A stretch of DNA of 64,000 nucleotides from Glycomyces artemisiae. GTDB taxonomy: Bacteria; Actinomycetota; Actinomycetes; Mycobacteriales; Micromonosporaceae. Made by a program: the position numbers and the translations under genes. Under the pieces are notes generated by a model that saw only the letters and a list, made by a program, of their open reading frames with translations, searched no databases and had not been told where the DNA came from. The stretch's first letter is position 1; each line of letters begins with the position of its first letter. The stretch is taken from contig NZ_PVTJ01000002.1 in the NCBI RefSeq assembly GCF_003002955.1, positions 744,001-808,000 on the forward strand. The letters run 5' to 3'. Positions 17,129 through 28,254 of the stretch are shown in pieces.

Positions 17129-17187
17129 TTCAGATTTGAATTACCCATCGACCATAGCGGCGCGCCAGTGGAAGTTCAAATTCGAAC
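17129..17187. promoter_or_regulatory. Two TTCA-N4-(T/C)GAA repeats upstream of wrbA
   Basis: TTCAGATTTGAA (17129-17140) and GTTCAAATTCGAAC (17174-17187) are similar near-palindromes spaced about 45 bases apart in the wrbA promoter region, in AT-richer DNA. They could be paired operator sites. Confidence 0.45.
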
Positions 17188-17412
17188 GATGTGGCGCTCG
17201 CCACGTACTGCCCCTTTTGCGAACCAGCCCCGCGGGGGAGTGATCGCGATCCCCGCTCGTGTTACGAGAGTGTTTCGGGGCATCGACAGTTGTCTGTGAC
17301 CACAACTGTCGGCTTTATCACTTGCTTCGGGGTCGCCACCGCAGCCGCTCCAATCGCACCCGCAACTCTGGTTCAAGTACGCGCGTACGGCTCGTGACCT
17401 CGATTAATGACA
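17188..17412. other. Intergenic region between wrbA and the nuo-linked operon
   Basis: Part of a 449-base gap (17093-17541) without a credible gene. A 10-bp hairpin CGACAGTTGT/ACAACTGTCG at 17284-17311, followed by GCTTTA, could end a short transcript. Short open frames here show no coding bias. Confidence 0.45.
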
Positions 17413-17430
17413 ACTTAGGCGGACCTAAGT
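17413..17430. promoter_or_regulatory. ACTTAGG-N4-CCTAAGT palindrome
   Basis: Perfect 7-bp arms separated by CGGA, upstream of a possible -10 (TAGACT, 17455-17460). It has TTAGG/CCTAA half-sites like IdeR/DtxR boxes, but the spacing is five bases too short, so the binding protein is unknown. Confidence 0.5.
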
Positions 17431-17470
17431 GACAGCGCGTGGATATCGAAGTTCTAGACTGGCTGCAAAC

Positions 17471-17492
17471 GCTTGTGAAGAGCTTCACAAGC
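17471..17492. promoter_or_regulatory. Rex-type operator for the reductase-nuo operon
   Basis: Arms GCTTGTGAAG and CTTCACAAGC flank AG. The core TTGTGAA-N4-TTCACAA matches the consensus of the NADH/NAD+-sensing repressor Rex, known to control nuo and cyd operons in Streptomyces. It lies just downstream of the possible -10 at 17455 and 50 bases before the first gene, a position suited to repression. Confidence 0.8.
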
Positions 17493-17541
17493 GGGTGAGT
17501 CGTGTAAAGGATCACCACCCCATCCGCCTGAGAGGACGCCC

Positions 17542-18861
17542 GTGACCACTCACGCAGCCCCGGATGCCGATGTCATCGTCGTCGGCGCCGGGCCCGGGGG
17601 TTCGGCCGCAGCCCATCACCTCGCCGCCCGGGGCCTCGACGTGCTGCTGCTGGAGAAGACCCGCTTCCCGCGCGAGAAGGTCTGCGGCGACGGGCTCACC
17701 CCGCGCGCGGTCGCGCAGCTGCTCAAGATGGGCGTCGACACCTCCGAGTCCGCCGGGTGGATCCGCAACAAGGGCCTGCGCGTCGTCGCCGACGACCTCG
17801 CCATCGAACTCGACTGGCCCGTCCTCGACGACTTCCCGAACTACGGCCTCACCCGCACCCGCTACGACTTCGACCAGCTCCTCGCCGACAAGGCCGTCGA
17901 AGCCGGGGCCCGCCTGCTCACCGGCGTCAAGGTCACCGCGCCGGTCTTCGACCTCGCCGGGCGCGTCTGCGGCGTCACGGCAACGCGCGACGGCGAGCCC
18001 GTCGAGTTCAAGGCCCCCTTGGTGATCGCCGCCGACGGCGTCTCCGGGCGCCTCGCCCTCTCCCTCGGCCTCAAACGGGACGAGAAGCGCCCCATGGGCG
18101 TCGCGGTCCGCCAGTACTACAAGTCCGCGGCCAAGCACGACGACGACTACCTGGAGTCGTGGCTGTCGCTGCGCACCGCCGCCGAACCAGATGTGCTGCA
18201 ACCGGGCTACGGCTGGATCTTCGGCCTCGGCGACGGCCGCGTCAACGTCGGCCTCGGCGTCCTCAACTCCTCCGAGGGCTACGGGAAGACCGACTACCGC
18301 GCGCTGCTGCGCGACTGGCTCGCGAACACCCCCGAGGAATGGGGCCTCGCCGACGAGGCGAACGCCGACGGCCCGGTCCGCGGCGCCGCGCTCCCCATGG
18401 GCTTCAACCGGGTCCCGCACTACAGCCGCGGCCTCATGCTCGTCGGCGACTCCGGCGGCATGGTCAACCCCTTCAACGGCGAGGGCATCGCCTACGCCAT
18501 CGAGGCCGGGGAAGTCGCCGCGAACGTGGTCGCCGAAGCCCTGAAGGCGCCGAACGTGCCTCGGAGGGAAGCGGTCCTGCGGACCTACGCCGACCGGATG
18601 GACGACCTCTGGGGCTCCTACTACCGGATGGGCGGGATCTTCGTCCACCTCATCGGCAGGCCCGCCGTCATGAAGCTGTGCACCGAGCACGGCCTGAAGC
18701 GTCCGGCGCTCATGCGCGTCGTATTGAAACTGCTCGCGAACCTCACCGACCGGCCCGGGCGGGACGCCGCCGACCGGATCGTCAACGGGATGCGGTTCGT
18801 CACGCCAACACTCGGCCGTGCACATGTTCGGCTCGCAAGCTTCACCGAAAGGAGGTTCTGA
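17542..18861 (+). CDS. Geranylgeranyl-reductase-family flavoprotein, likely menaquinone side-chain reductase
   Basis: A 439-residue FAD enzyme. The dinucleotide-binding [10 protein letters not shown] starts near residue 16, followed by the [10 protein letters not shown] loop typical of the family, a second FAD motif [20 protein letters not shown] near 300, and a C-terminal helical part. Relatives saturate isoprenoid chains; mycobacterial MenJ reduces one unit of menaquinone. As first gene of the nuo operon, with nuoA two bases behind, a menaquinone role is favoured over a lipid one. GAGAGG precedes the GTG start. Expression should follow the Rex-type operator upstream. Confidence 0.82.
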   Translation: MTTHAAPDADVIVVGAGPGGSAAAHHLAARGLDVLLLEKTRFPREKVCGDGLTPRAVAQLLKMGVDTSESAGWIRNKGLRVVADDLAIELDWPVLDDFPNYGLTRTRYDFDQLLADKAVEAGARLLTGVKVTAPVFDLAGRVCGVTATRDGEPVEFKAPLVIAADGVSGRLALSLGLKRDEKRPMGVAVRQYYKSAAKHDDDYLESWLSLRTAAEPDVLQPGYGWIFGLGDGRVNVGLGVLNSSEGYGKTDYRALLRDWLANTPEEWGLADEANADGPVRGAALPMGFNRVPHYSRGLMLVGDSGGMVNPFNGEGIAYAIEAGEVAANVVAEALKAPNVPRREAVLRTYADRMDDLWGSYYRMGGIFVHLIGRPAVMKLCTEHGLKRPALMRVVLKLLANLTDRPGRDAADRIVNGMRFVTPTLGRAHVRLASFTERRF

Positions 18862-18863
18862 GG

Positions 18864-19229
18864 ATGGGGATGGAAGTCTACGTACCGGTCGTCATCATGC
18901 TCGCGATCGGAGGCGGCTTCGGCGTCGTCTCGGTCATCGCCTCGCGGATCGCCGGTCCCCGCCGGAAGAACCGCGCCAAGGAGGACCCGTACGAGTGCGG
19001 CATCGAGCCCGCGCCCACGACGTCGGGCCCCACGAAGTTCCCGGTGAAGTTCTACCTCACCGCCATGCTGTTCATCGTCTTCGACATCGAGATCATCTTC
19101 CTCGTGCCGTGGGCGGTCCACCACGACGTGCTCGGGATCTTCGGGTTCTGGGCCGTCCTCATGTTCATCGCCGCGCTGTTCGTCGCCTACGCCTACGAAT
19201 GGCGCCGCGGCGGACTGGACTGGGACTAG
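18864..19229 (+). CDS. nuoA: NADH-quinone oxidoreductase subunit A
   Basis: A 121-residue membrane subunit of complex I with three transmembrane helices, part of the quinone-channel region with NuoH. The conserved loop DPYECGIEP after helix 1 and the [12 protein letters not shown] motif of helix 2 are present. GGAGG at 18851-18855 serves the ATG, which lies two bases after the reductase stop. It is the first of fourteen contiguous nuo genes, nearly all joined by short overlaps, so the complex is made from one mRNA. A diverged paralogue lies at 46.08 kb. Confidence 0.95.
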   Translation: MGMEVYVPVVIMLAIGGGFGVVSVIASRIAGPRRKNRAKEDPYECGIEPAPTTSGPTKFPVKFYLTAMLFIVFDIEIIFLVPWAVHHDVLGIFGFWAVLMFIAALFVAYAYEWRRGGLDWD

Positions 19230-19234
19230 CCAAA

Positions 19235-19870
19235 ATGGGTATCGAAGAGAAACTCCCGCAGGGCATCATCCTCACCTCCGTCGAAGCCCTCGTGAACTGG
19301 ACGCGGCGGGCCTCCATGTGGCCCGCGACGTTCGGCCTCGCCTGCTGCGCGATCGAGATGATGGCGACCGGCGCCGCCCGCTACGACACCGGCCGCTTCG
19401 GCATGGAGGTCTTCCGCGCCAGCCCGCGCCAGGCCGACCTCATGATCGTCGCCGGGCGCGTCAGCCAGAAGATGGCGCCCGTCCTCCGCCAGATCTACGA
19501 CCAGATGGCCGAGCCCAAGTGGGTCCTGTCGATGGGCGTGTGCGCCACCTCCGGCGGCATGTTCAACAACTACGCGATCGTCCAGGGCGTCGACCACGTC
19601 GTCCCCGTGGACATGTACCTCCCCGGCTGCCCGCCCCGCCCCGAGATGCTCCTCGACGCGATCCTCAAGCTCCACGAGAAGGTCCAGCACGAGCCCTTGG
19701 GCGAGAAGCGGAAGCAGGCCCTCGCCGACCTCCCCGAGCCGGTCGTCAAGCCCGGCGCGATGCCCTCCTCCTACCGCTTCGACAAGCAGCGCAAGAAGGA
19801 GTGGACCGAGGCCGTCAAGGCCGGCACCGAGGAGCAGCTGCGCATCAGGAAGGCGGTGGCGAAGCGATGA
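19235..19870 (+). CDS. nuoB: NADH-quinone oxidoreductase subunit B
   Basis: A 211-residue peripheral subunit carrying the terminal iron-sulfur cluster N2 that passes electrons to menaquinone. Ligand cysteines are visible as GLACCAIE (adjacent pair), GVCATSGG and PGCPPRPE. The family region spans residues ~20-160; the ~50-residue Lys/Glu-rich C-terminal extension is common in actinobacterial NuoB. The stop overlaps the nuoC start (ATGA). Compared with the paralogue at 46.4 kb it is longer at the C-terminus. Confidence 0.95.
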   Translation: MGIEEKLPQGIILTSVEALVNWTRRASMWPATFGLACCAIEMMATGAARYDTGRFGMEVFRASPRQADLMIVAGRVSQKMAPVLRQIYDQMAEPKWVLSMGVCATSGGMFNNYAIVQGVDHVVPVDMYLPGCPPRPEMLLDAILKLHEKVQHEPLGEKRKQALADLPEPVVKPGAMPSSYRFDKQRKKEWTEAVKAGTEEQLRIRKAVAKR

Positions 19871-20559
19871 GCGACGAGACCACCGGCACCGGCCGGGCCG
19901 ACAGCGTCCAGCCCGTCGGCATCGAGCGCAAGGGCCTGTTCGGCGCCAAGGGCACCGGCGACACCTCCGGCTTCGGCGGCCTCGTGCAGGCCGCCCCCAC
20001 CGCGGGCGAGATCGTCTCCACCCCGGCCCCGCTCGGCGGCTACTTCGACGAGATCGTGGACGCCCTCCGCGAACTCCTCGGCGAGGAGGCCGTGCGCGCG
20101 GTCGTCGTCGACCGCGGCGAGCTGACCATCTACATCGCGCCCGACCGGACCGCCGAGGTCTGCAAGGCCATGCGCGACGACGAGGGCCTGCGCTTCGAGC
20201 TGTGCGACTCCGTCTCCGGCGTCGACTACCCCGACCAGCGCAACCGCCTCCACGTCGTCTACCACCTCACCTCCATGACCTACCGCCGCCGCGTGCGCCT
20301 GGAGACCGCCGTCGGCCTCGACCACCCCGTGGTCCAGTCCGTCGCCGAGGTCTACCCGACCGCCGACTGGCAGGAGCGGGAGGCGTACGACATGTTCGGC
20401 GTCGTCTTCGAGGGCCACCCGCACCTCACCCGCATCCTCATGCCCGACGACTGGGAGGGCCACCCGCAGCGCAAGGACTACCCGCTCGGGGGCATCTCGG
20501 TCGAGTACAAGGACGGGGCGCACATCCCGCCGCCCGACGAACGGAGGGCCTACAAGTGA
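19867..20559 (+). CDS. nuoC: NADH-quinone oxidoreductase subunit C
   Basis: A 230-residue peripheral-arm subunit (30-kDa homologue) that holds NuoB and NuoD together. Residues ~1-55 are a low-complexity extension; the conserved domain ends with [23 protein letters not shown] and the RKDYPL motif, the hallmark of the family. NuoC and NuoD are separate, not fused as in enterobacteria. Its stop overlaps the GTG of nuoD (GTGA). Confidence 0.95.
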   Translation: MSDETTGTGRADSVQPVGIERKGLFGAKGTGDTSGFGGLVQAAPTAGEIVSTPAPLGGYFDEIVDALRELLGEEAVRAVVVDRGELTIYIAPDRTAEVCKAMRDDEGLRFELCDSVSGVDYPDQRNRLHVVYHLTSMTYRRRVRLETAVGLDHPVVQSVAEVYPTADWQEREAYDMFGVVFEGHPHLTRILMPDDWEGHPQRKDYPLGGISVEYKDGAHIPPPDERRAYK

Positions 20560-21893
20560 CCACCACCGATCACAGCAGCGCCGACGCCTATGCGGCCGAA
20601 CGCGACACCACCGAGGGCCGCGTCTACACCGTCACCGGCGGCGACTGGGACGAGCTCGTCGCCTCCGTCGACCCCGTCAGCGAAGAGCGCCTCATCGTCA
20701 ACCTCGGCCCGCAGCACCCGTCCACGCACGGCGTGCTCCGGCTCGTGTGCGAGCTCGAAGGCGAGACCGTCCGCTCGGTCCGCCCCATCGTCGGATACCT
20801 GCACACCGGCATCGAGAAGAACATGGAGTACCGGACCTGGGTCCAGGGCACCACGTTCGTCACCCGCGCCGACTACCTCGCGCCGATCTTCAACGAGACC
20901 GCCTACTGCCTCGCCGTCGAGAAGCTCCTCGACGTCAAGGTGCCCAGGCGCGCTGACGTCATCCGCGTCATCATGATGGAGCTCAACCGCATCAGCTCCC
21001 ACCTCGTGGCCCTCGCGACCACCGGCATGGAGCTCGGCGCGCTCTCGATGATGATCTACGGCTTCCGCGACCGCGAGAAGATCCTCGACATCTTCGAGGC
21101 CGTCTGCGGCCTGCGCATGAACATGGCCTACGTGCGCCCCGGCGGCGTCGCCCAGGACCTCCCGGCCAACGGCGTCCAGATGATCCGCGACTTCGTCGAG
21201 TACATGCCCAAGGGCCTCGACGACTACGAGGGCCTGCTCACCGGCAACGCCATCTGGCAGGAGCGCACCCAGGGCGTCGGCTACCTCGACGTCTCCGGCT
21301 GCCTCGCCCTCGGCGTCACCGGCCCCGTCCTGCGCTCCGCCGGACTCGCCTGGGACCTGCGCAAGACCATGCCCTACTGCGGGTACGAGGAGTACGACTT
21401 CGAGGTCCCGACCCACAACGGCGCCGACGCCTGGGCCCGCTACCTCGTGCGCCTCGAAGAGATCCGCGAGAGCCTCAAGATCATCAGCCAAGGGCTCGAC
21501 AAGCTCGAACCCGGACCGGTCATGGTCGAGGACAAGAAGATCGCCTGGCCCGCCCAGCTCGCCCTCGGCGCCGACGGCTCCGGCAACAGCCTCAACCACA
21601 TCCGCCACATCATGAGCCAGTCGATGGAAGCGCTGATCCACCACTTCAAGCTCGTCACCGAGGGCTTCCGCGTCCCGGCCGGGCAGGTGTACACCGCCAT
21701 CGAGGCGCCCCGCGGCGAGCTCGGGATCCACGCCGTCTCCGACGGCGGCACCCGGCCGTTCCGCGTCCACATGCGAGAGCCCTCCTTCGTCAACCTCCAG
21801 TCCATCCCGGCGCTCGCCGAGGGCGGACTGCTCGCTGACGTCATCGCGGGCGGGGCCTCGCTCGACCCGGTCATGGGAGGTTGCGACAGGTGA
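20556..21893 (+). CDS. nuoD: NADH-quinone oxidoreductase subunit D
   Basis: A 445-residue 49-kDa subunit that forms the menaquinone site with NuoB. The family motifs [42 protein letters not shown] and the C-terminal EAPRGELG are present. The histidine and tyrosine that contact the quinone head group (GPQHPSTHG; the early-mid tyrosines) are conserved as far as can be judged. There is an N-terminal extension of about 40 residues. GTG start at 20556 overlaps the nuoC stop. No second NuoD is present in the reduced cluster at 46 kb. Confidence 0.96.
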   Translation: MTTTDHSSADAYAAERDTTEGRVYTVTGGDWDELVASVDPVSEERLIVNLGPQHPSTHGVLRLVCELEGETVRSVRPIVGYLHTGIEKNMEYRTWVQGTTFVTRADYLAPIFNETAYCLAVEKLLDVKVPRRADVIRVIMMELNRISSHLVALATTGMELGALSMMIYGFRDREKILDIFEAVCGLRMNMAYVRPGGVAQDLPANGVQMIRDFVEYMPKGLDDYEGLLTGNAIWQERTQGVGYLDVSGCLALGVTGPVLRSAGLAWDLRKTMPYCGYEEYDFEVPTHNGADAWARYLVRLEEIRESLKIISQGLDKLEPGPVMVEDKKIAWPAQLALGADGSGNSLNHIRHIMSQSMEALIHHFKLVTEGFRVPAGQVYTAIEAPRGELGIHAVSDGGTRPFRVHMREPSFVNLQSIPALAEGGLLADVIAGGASLDPVMGGCDR

Positions 21894-22588
21894 ACTACCC
21901 GGAGAAGATCCGCGAGCAGGCCGAGGCCATCCTCGTCCGCTACCCCGAGGGCCGCGAGCGCTCGGCGCTCCTGCCGCTCCTGCACCTCGTGCAGTCGCAC
22001 GACGGCTACGTCTCCGACGACGGGATCACGTTCTGCGCCGACGTCCTCGGCATCACCAAGGCCCAGGTGCAGGCGGTCTCGACCTTCTACACCATGTACA
22101 AGCGCGAACCGGCCGGCGACTGGCTCGTCTCGGTGTGCACCAACACCCTCTGCCACGCCAAGGGCGGGCAGAAGGTCTTCGACGCGCTCTCCGACGACCT
22201 CGACGTCGGCCACGACGAGACCACCGCCGACGGCAAGATCACGCTCGAACACGCCGAGTGCCTCGCCGCCTGCGACTACGCGCCCGTCGTCACCGTCAAC
22301 TACGAGTTCTACGACGACATGGACGAGGCCAAGGCCCTCGAACTCGTGAACGAGCTCAAGGAAGGCCGCCGCCCCATCCCCAGCCGCGGCGCCCCCCTCT
22401 GCACCCTCCGCGAACTCTCCGTGCAGCTCGCCGGGTTCGAGGAGGAGCGCACCGCCGGACTCGAAGGCAACGCCCAGGGCGACGCCACGCTCGCCGGAGC
22501 CCGCCTCGCCGCCGAGGCCGGGATCGCCGCCCCCGCCTACGACCCGAACGCCCCACTGCTGGTCAAAGAACCCGAGGAAGCGAAGTGA
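21890..22588 (+). CDS. nuoE: NADH-quinone oxidoreductase subunit E
   Basis: A 232-residue 24-kDa subunit of the NADH-oxidising module, binding a 2Fe-2S cluster (N1a). Ligands fit CTNTLC followed ~40 residues later by CLAAC. The C-terminal ~70 residues are a variable Ala/Glu-rich tail. GTG at 21890 is chosen because GGGAGG lies at a proper distance; a TTG at 21881 would touch the site. The start overlaps the nuoD stop. Its presence shows that this complex uses NADH, unlike the reduced second cluster. Confidence 0.95.
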   Translation: MNYPEKIREQAEAILVRYPEGRERSALLPLLHLVQSHDGYVSDDGITFCADVLGITKAQVQAVSTFYTMYKREPAGDWLVSVCTNTLCHAKGGQKVFDALSDDLDVGHDETTADGKITLEHAECLAACDYAPVVTVNYEFYDDMDEAKALELVNELKEGRRPIPSRGAPLCTLRELSVQLAGFEEERTAGLEGNAQGDATLAGARLAAEAGIAAPAYDPNAPLLVKEPEEAK

Positions 22589-23916
22589 GCGTATCCGTGC
22601 CCGGTCCCCGGCGTCCCCGTGAAGCGGTCCTCGACAAGCTCAAGCCGGTCGTCACCAAGCGCTGGCTCTCGCCGGGCGCCTGGCGCCTCGACGTCTACGA
22701 GCAGCTCGACGGCTACAAGGCGCTCCGCAAGGCCCTCAAGCACTCCGAGGCCGACCTCATCGCCTTCATGAAGGAGTCCGGCCACCGCGGACGCGGCGGC
22801 GCGGGCTTCCCCGTCGGCATGAAGTGGCAGTTCGTGCCCGACGACGGCCAGGACCACTACCTGGTCGTCAACGCCGACGAGGGCGAGCCGGGCACCTGCA
22901 AGGACCTGCCGCTCATGATGAACGACCCGCACGCCGTGATCGAGGGCATCATCATCGCCTCGTACGCGATCAAGGCGTCGCGGGCCTTCGTCTACGTCCG
23001 CGGCGAGGCGATCCACGCCGCCCGGCGCCTGCGCAACGCCGTGCGCGAGGCCAAGGAGGCCGGGTACCTCGGCAAGGACATCCTCGGCTCCGGCTTCGAC
23101 CTCGACGTCGTGATCCACTCCGGCGCAGGGGCGTACATCTGCGGCGAGGAGACCGCGCTCCTCGACTCGCTGGAGGGCAAGCGCGGCCAGCCGCGGCTGC
23201 GGCCCCCGTTCCCGGCCACGCACGGGCTCTACAACAAGCCCACGTGCATCAACAACGTCGGCACCATCGCCGCCGTCCCGCACATCGTGCTCGGCGGCGC
23301 CCAGTGGTGGAAGGACCTCGGCACCGAGACCGCCGCGGGCACGATGATCTACTCGCTGTCCGGCCGCGTCAAGCGCCCCGGCCAGTACGAGTGCAGCATG
23401 GGGACCACCCTCCGCGAGCTCATCGAGCTCGCCGGAGGCATGTCCGAAGGCCACGAGCTGCGGTACTTCACCCCCGGCGGGTCCTCCACCCCGATGCTCT
23501 CGGCCGACTCCATCGACGTGCCGCTCGACTTCGACTCCGTCTCCAAGGCCGGGTCCATCCTCGGCACCACCGCGGTCATGATCTTCTCCGACCAGGACTG
23601 CCCCGTGGTCTCCTGCTGGCGCTGGATCAAGTTCTACGCGCACGAGTCCTGCGGCAAGTGCACCCCCTGCCGCGAGGGCAACTACTGGATGGTCCGCGTC
23701 TACGAGCGGATCCTCTCCGGACGCGGCCAGCTGTCCGACCTGAAGCTCCTGGAGAGCGCCTGCAAGAACCTCCTGGGCCGCTCCTTCTGCGGCCTCGGCG
23801 ACGGCGCCACCTCCTGCGTCACGTCGTCCCTGAAGTTCTTCCGGCAGGACTACCTCGACTACATCGAGGGCCACAAGCAGCCCCTCTTCGATGCCGAGAA
23901 GATCGGAGCCCACTAG
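22585..23916 (+). CDS. nuoF: NADH-quinone oxidoreductase subunit F
   Basis: A 443-residue 51-kDa subunit that binds FMN, NADH and a 4Fe-4S cluster (N3). The NADH/FMN region [27 protein letters not shown] and [19 protein letters not shown] are intact, and the cluster ligands [12 protein letters not shown] plus a later Cys (RSFCGLGDG) are in place. GTG start overlaps the nuoE stop. It is the electron entry point of the complex encoded here. Confidence 0.96.
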   Translation: MSVSVPGPRRPREAVLDKLKPVVTKRWLSPGAWRLDVYEQLDGYKALRKALKHSEADLIAFMKESGHRGRGGAGFPVGMKWQFVPDDGQDHYLVVNADEGEPGTCKDLPLMMNDPHAVIEGIIIASYAIKASRAFVYVRGEAIHAARRLRNAVREAKEAGYLGKDILGSGFDLDVVIHSGAGAYICGEETALLDSLEGKRGQPRLRPPFPATHGLYNKPTCINNVGTIAAVPHIVLGGAQWWKDLGTETAAGTMIYSLSGRVKRPGQYECSMGTTLRELIELAGGMSEGHELRYFTPGGSSTPMLSADSIDVPLDFDSVSKAGSILGTTAVMIFSDQDCPVVSCWRWIKFYAHESCGKCTPCREGNYWMVRVYERILSGRGQLSDLKLLESACKNLLGRSFCGLGDGATSCVTSSLKFFRQDYLDYIEGHKQPLFDAEKIGAH

Positions 23917-23918
23917 AC

Positions 23919-26375
23919 ATGACCGATCAAGTCACGTTCACCATCGACGGCGTCGAGGTCACGGTCCCCAAGGGCACCCTGATCATCCGCGCCGCCGAGC
24001 AGCTCGGCATCGAGATCCCCCGGTTCTGCGACCACCCGCTGCTCGAACCCGCCGGGGCCTGCCGCCAGTGCCTCGTCGACGTCCCCGACATGGGCAACGG
24101 GCGCGGGATGCCCAAGCCCGCCGCGTCCTGCACGACCACCGCCATGGAGGGCATGGTCGTCAAGACCCAGCACACCAGCGAGGTCGCGAAGGACGCCCAG
24201 GAGGGGATCATGGAGTTCCTCCTGATCAACCACCCCCTGGACTGCCCCGTCTGCGACAAGGGCGGCGAGTGCCCGCTCCAGAACCAGGCGATGAGCACCG
24301 GCCGCACCGAGACCCGCATGGAGGCCAAGGACAAGCGCAAGTACAAGAAGGCGCTGCCGATCTCCTCGCAGGTCCTCCTCGACCGCGAGCGCTGCGTCCT
24401 GTGCGCGCGCTGCACCCGCTTCTCCGACCAGATCGCGGGCGACCCGTTCATCGAGCTCATGGAGCGCTCGGCCCTCGAACAGGTCGGCGTCTACGAGGAC
24501 GAGCCGTTCGAGTCCTACTTCTCGGGCAACACCGTCCAGATCTGCCCGGTCGGGGCCCTCACCGGCACCCAGTACCGGTTCCGCTCAAGGCCGTTCGACC
24601 TCGTCTCCAGCCCCAGCGTGTGCGAGCACTGCTCCGCCGGGTGCTCGCAGCGCTCGGACCACCGCCGCGGCAAGGTCCTCCGGCGCCTCGCCGGGGACGA
24701 CCCCGCGGTGAACGAGGAGTGGAACTGCGACAAGGGCCGCTGGGCGATGTCCTACATCGACGCGGCCGACCGCATCACGAAACCGCTGGTGCGCGAAGAG
24801 GACGGGTCCCTGCGCGAGGCCTCGTGGCCCGAGGCCCTGCGCCGCGCCGCCGCCGGACTCGGCAAGGCCGGGGACAACACCTCCGGCCGCGTCGGCGTCC
24901 TCACCGGCGGGCGCCTTACCGTCGAGGACGCCTACGCGTACTCGAAGTTCTCGCGGATCGCCCTCGCCACCAACGACATCGACTTCCGCTCCCGCCCGCA
25001 CTCCACCGAGGAGTCCGAGTTCCTCGCGCACGCCGTCGCCGGGGTCTACCCCTCCAGCGGCGCCGTCACCTACGAGGACCTCGAACAGGCCCCCGTGGTC
25101 CTCACCGCGGGCCTCGAAGTCGAAGAGGAATGCCCGATCGCGTTCCTGCGCATGCGCAAAGCCGTCCGCCAAGGAGCACAACGAGTCCACGTGGTCGCCC
25201 CGTTCGCGACCCGCGGCACCGAGAAGCTCGGCGCGAACCTCATCGAGGCCCTCCCCGGCGAGGAGGCGGAACTCCTCGACGGCTGGACGCGCGGCGGCTA
25301 CGTGCGCGACGCCCTCGCCGAGGACGGCGCCGTGATCCTCCTGGGCGAGCGCCTCGCCACGGTCGAAGGCGCGTTCTCCGCGGCGGTGCGGCTGGCCCGC
25401 GCGACCGGGGCCCGCCTCGCCTGGATCCCGCGCCGCGCGGGCGACCGGGGCGCGGTCGAGGCCGGGTGCCTGCCGGGCCTGCTGCCCGGCGGCGGCCTCG
25501 CCTCCTATGCGGCCGACCGCGACCAGCTCGCCGAGTACTGGGGCGTCGACTCCCTGCCCGGCGCGGACGGGCGCGGGGCCTGGCAGATCCTCCAGGCCGC
25601 CGCCGACGGCGAGATCGACGCGCTGCTGGTCGGCGGCGTCGACCCGTACGACTTCGCGGACGCGCCCGCCGTCGAGGCCGCGCTCTACGCGGCCCGTTTC
25701 GTGGTCTCCCTTGAGATCCGGCACTCCGCGGTGACGCGCGTGGCGGACGTGATCCTCCCGGTGGCGCCGGTGACCGGCAAGGCCGGGGCGTTCTTCGACT
25801 GGGAGGGCCGCCTGCGGACCTTCGACACGGTCATCGAGTCGGACCTGATGAGCGACCACGCGGTGCTCGACGCGCTCGCGGACGTCATGGGCGTGAAGCT
25901 CGGTCTCGCGGACACGCGGACCGTGCGCGCCGAGCTCGCGGGGCTCCCGGACCCGATCACCCGCCAGCCCGCCCCGGACTGGACGGCCGACCGGCCCGCG
26001 CACCCGTCGGAAGACGGCAAGGCGGTCCTGGCGACCTGGCGGCAGCTGCTCGACGGCGGCTCGCTCCAGGAGAACAACCCGCAGCTCGCGGGCTGCGCGC
26101 CGGACCCGGTGGTGCGCTTGAGCGCCGCGACGGCGAAGGCGATCGGCGCGTCCGAGGGCTCGGGCGTGACGGTGTCGACGGCGATCGGCGGGATCACGCT
26201 GCCGCTCAAGGTGACCGCGATGCCCGAGGGCGTGGTGTGGCTGCCGCAGAACGCCCCCGGTCGCGGGATCTACCGGCACCTGGGCGCGGGATCGGGCGAC
26301 GTCGTGACCATCCGCGCCTACCCGAACGTGCCCCGACCCGCTGAGGGAGACCAAGTGGAGGCGGTCAACTCATGA
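23919..26375 (+). CDS. nuoG: NADH-quinone oxidoreductase subunit G
   Basis: An 818-residue 75-kDa iron-sulfur subunit. The N-terminal 2Fe-2S ferredoxin domain has [15 protein letters not shown] and a later Cys; next are the His-Cys cluster region [17 protein letters not shown] and the 4Fe-4S ligands CVLCARC with ICPVGAL. The cluster region CEHCSAGC ... NCDKGR begins the molybdopterin-oxidoreductase-like domain (residues ~220-800), which has lost its cofactor role in complex I. The ATG follows the nuoF stop by two bases; the stop overlaps nuoH (ATGA). Confidence 0.95.
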   Translation: MTDQVTFTIDGVEVTVPKGTLIIRAAEQLGIEIPRFCDHPLLEPAGACRQCLVDVPDMGNGRGMPKPAASCTTTAMEGMVVKTQHTSEVAKDAQEGIMEFLLINHPLDCPVCDKGGECPLQNQAMSTGRTETRMEAKDKRKYKKALPISSQVLLDRERCVLCARCTRFSDQIAGDPFIELMERSALEQVGVYEDEPFESYFSGNTVQICPVGALTGTQYRFRSRPFDLVSSPSVCEHCSAGCSQRSDHRRGKVLRRLAGDDPAVNEEWNCDKGRWAMSYIDAADRITKPLVREEDGSLREASWPEALRRAAAGLGKAGDNTSGRVGVLTGGRLTVEDAYAYSKFSRIALATNDIDFRSRPHSTEESEFLAHAVAGVYPSSGAVTYEDLEQAPVVLTAGLEVEEECPIAFLRMRKAVRQGAQRVHVVAPFATRGTEKLGANLIEALPGEEAELLDGWTRGGYVRDALAEDGAVILLGERLATVEGAFSAAVRLARATGARLAWIPRRAGDRGAVEAGCLPGLLPGGGLASYAADRDQLAEYWGVDSLPGADGRGAWQILQAAADGEIDALLVGGVDPYDFADAPAVEAALYAARFVVSLEIRHSAVTRVADVILPVAPVTGKAGAFFDWEGRLRTFDTVIESDLMSDHAVLDALADVMGVKLGLADTRTVRAELAGLPDPITRQPAPDWTADRPAHPSEDGKAVLATWRQLLDGGSLQENNPQLAGCAPDPVVRLSAATAKAIGASEGSGVTVSTAIGGITLPLKVTAMPEGVVWLPQNAPGRGIYRHLGAGSGDVVTIRAYPNVPRPAEGDQVEAVNS

Positions 26376-27688
26376 ACGATCCGATCTGGCTGATGCTGAT
26401 CAAGGGCGTCCTCGTCTTCATCGTGCTGGTCCTGCTGGTGCTGTTCACCATCTGGTACGAGCGGCGCGTCGTGGCGGTCATGCAGGTGCGGCCGGGCCCG
26501 AACCGCAACGGGCCCTTCGGGCTCCTCCAGTCGCTCGCCGACGGCCTGAAGCTGGCGTTCAAAGAGGACACGATGCCGCGGACCGCGGACCGGGTCGTGT
26601 TCATCGCCGCGCCGGTCATCGCCGTCGCGTGCGCGTTCACGGCGTTCTCGGTGGTGCCCTTCGGGCCAGAGGTGAGCGTGTTCGGCCTGGAGACCGAGCT
26701 CCAGCTCACCGACTTCGAGGTCTCGGTGCTGGTGATCCTCGCGTGCTCGGCGCTCGGGGTGTACGGTATCGTGCTCGCGGGCTGGTCCTCCGGCTCCGCG
26801 TACTCGCTCCTGGGCGCGCTCCGCGCTGCGGCGCAGGTGATCTCGTACGAGATCGCGCTGGGCCTCGCGGTGCTGGCGGTGTTCTTCCAGTCGAAGCTGA
26901 TGTCGACGGGCGCGATCGTGGAGGCGCAGGCCGAGGGCCTGCCGCTGTCGATCGGCGGCGCGGAGATCACGCTGCCGGGCTGGTACTTCATCGTCCTGGC
27001 GCCGTCGTTCGTGATCTTCGTGATCGCGATGGTCGGCGAGACGAACCGCGCCCCGTTCGACCTCCCAGAGGCCGAATCGGAACTCGTGGCGGGCTTCGCG
27101 ACCGAGTACTCCAGCCTGAAGTACGCGTCGTTCTTCCTCGCCGAGTACGTGAACATGGTGACGATGTCGGCCCTGGCGGTGACGCTGTTCCTCGGCGGCT
27201 GGGCCGCGCCGTTCCCGGACGCGTGGTGGCCGGGCGCGAACGAGGGCTTCATGCCGCTCGTGTGGTTCTTCGGGAAGGTCCTGGCGTTCCTGTTCTTCTA
27301 CGTGTGGCTGCGCGGGACGCTCCCGCGGCTGCGCTACGACCAGTTCATGAACCTGGGCTGGAAGGTCCTCGTGCCGGTCTCGCTGGTGTGGCTCATGGTC
27401 CTGGCTGCCATGAACATCGGCCTGGACACGGGCAACGAGCTGCCGACGCGGATCGCGTTCGCCGGGGGCGCCGCGATCGTCGTCATGGCGCTGATCTTCT
27501 TCTGGCCCAGCCGCAAGCCCTACGAGAACCCGGCCGAGCCCGACACGGGCCTGGGCGGGTTCCCCGTGCCGCCGCTGGACCTCGCGGTCCCGCCGAACCC
27601 GCGCTCGCTCAAGCAGCTGGAACCCGCCAACACGTCAACGGTGCCCATCAACGGCTCCCGCCAGTCCACTGAAGGGGAGGAGGAGTAA
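26372..27688 (+). CDS. nuoH: NADH-quinone oxidoreductase subunit H
   Basis: A 438-residue membrane subunit with eight or more helices that forms the quinone chamber. Family motifs include [19 protein letters not shown] and [14 protein letters not shown] near the start, the [21 protein letters not shown] loop, and a C-terminal WVRGTLPR-like [13 protein letters not shown]. The ~70-residue hydrophilic C-terminal tail is usual for actinobacteria. Its stop and the nuoI start share one base (TAATG). A shorter paralogue is at 47.5 kb. Confidence 0.95.
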   Translation: MNDPIWLMLIKGVLVFIVLVLLVLFTIWYERRVVAVMQVRPGPNRNGPFGLLQSLADGLKLAFKEDTMPRTADRVVFIAAPVIAVACAFTAFSVVPFGPEVSVFGLETELQLTDFEVSVLVILACSALGVYGIVLAGWSSGSAYSLLGALRAAAQVISYEIALGLAVLAVFFQSKLMSTGAIVEAQAEGLPLSIGGAEITLPGWYFIVLAPSFVIFVIAMVGETNRAPFDLPEAESELVAGFATEYSSLKYASFFLAEYVNMVTMSALAVTLFLGGWAAPFPDAWWPGANEGFMPLVWFFGKVLAFLFFYVWLRGTLPRLRYDQFMNLGWKVLVPVSLVWLMVLAAMNIGLDTGNELPTRIAFAGGAAIVVMALIFFWPSRKPYENPAEPDTGLGGFPVPPLDLAVPPNPRSLKQLEPANTSTVPINGSRQSTEGEEE

Positions 27689-28254
27689 TGTCCGGTTTCG
27701 CCAAAGGCTTCGGCGTCACCTTCGCGCACATGTTCAAGCCGAAGGTCACCGTCGAGTACCCGGAGAAGCCCTCCAAGCTCGAACCGCGCTACCACGGCCG
27801 CCACGTGCTCAACCGGCACCCGGACGGCCTGGAGAAGTGCATCGGCTGCGAGCTGTGCGCGTGGGCCTGCCCGGCCGACGCGATCTTCGTGGAGGGCGCC
27901 GAGAACACCGAGGCCGAGCGGTTCTCGCCCGGCGAGCGGTACGCGAAGACCTACCAGATCAACTACGCGCGCTGCATCTTCTGCGGCCTGTGCATCGAGG
28001 CGTGCCCGACCCGCTCGCTCACCATGAGCAACGAGTACGAGCTCGCCCGCGACGACCGGCGGGACCTCATCTTCACCAAGGAGGAGCTGCTCGCGCCGCT
28101 CATCGAGGGCATGGAGCAGCCGCCGCACCCGATGCGCCTGGGCGACAGCGAGAAGGCCTACTACGAGTCGGGCCCGGTCAACCCGGGCGCGAGCGAGGGC
28201 GCCGAGTTCTCGCTCACCGAGATGCTCGCGCAGAAGAAGGGCGGGCAGTCGTGA
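27688..28254 (+). CDS. nuoI: NADH-quinone oxidoreductase subunit I
   Basis: A 188-residue ferredoxin-like subunit with two 4Fe-4S clusters (N6a, N6b). Both ligand sets are complete: [12 protein letters not shown] and [12 protein letters not shown]. An N-terminal amphipathic helix lies on the membrane arm, and the C-terminal tail is acidic. The stop overlaps the GTG of nuoJ. The reduced nuo cluster at 46 kb has no equivalent, so any electron transfer there would need another ferredoxin-type protein. Confidence 0.96.
   Translation: MSGFAKGFGVTFAHMFKPKVTVEYPEKPSKLEPRYHGRHVLNRHPDGLEKCIGCELCAWACPADAIFVEGAENTEAERFSPGERYAKTYQINYARCIFCGLCIEACPTRSLTMSNEYELARDDRRDLIFTKEELLAPLIEGMEQPPHPMRLGDSEKAYYESGPVNPGASEGAEFSLTEMLAQKKGGQS

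Noticed and set aside
17413-17430. IdeR/DtxR iron box
   Set aside because: TTAGG and CCTAA halves are separated by four bases instead of the usual nine.
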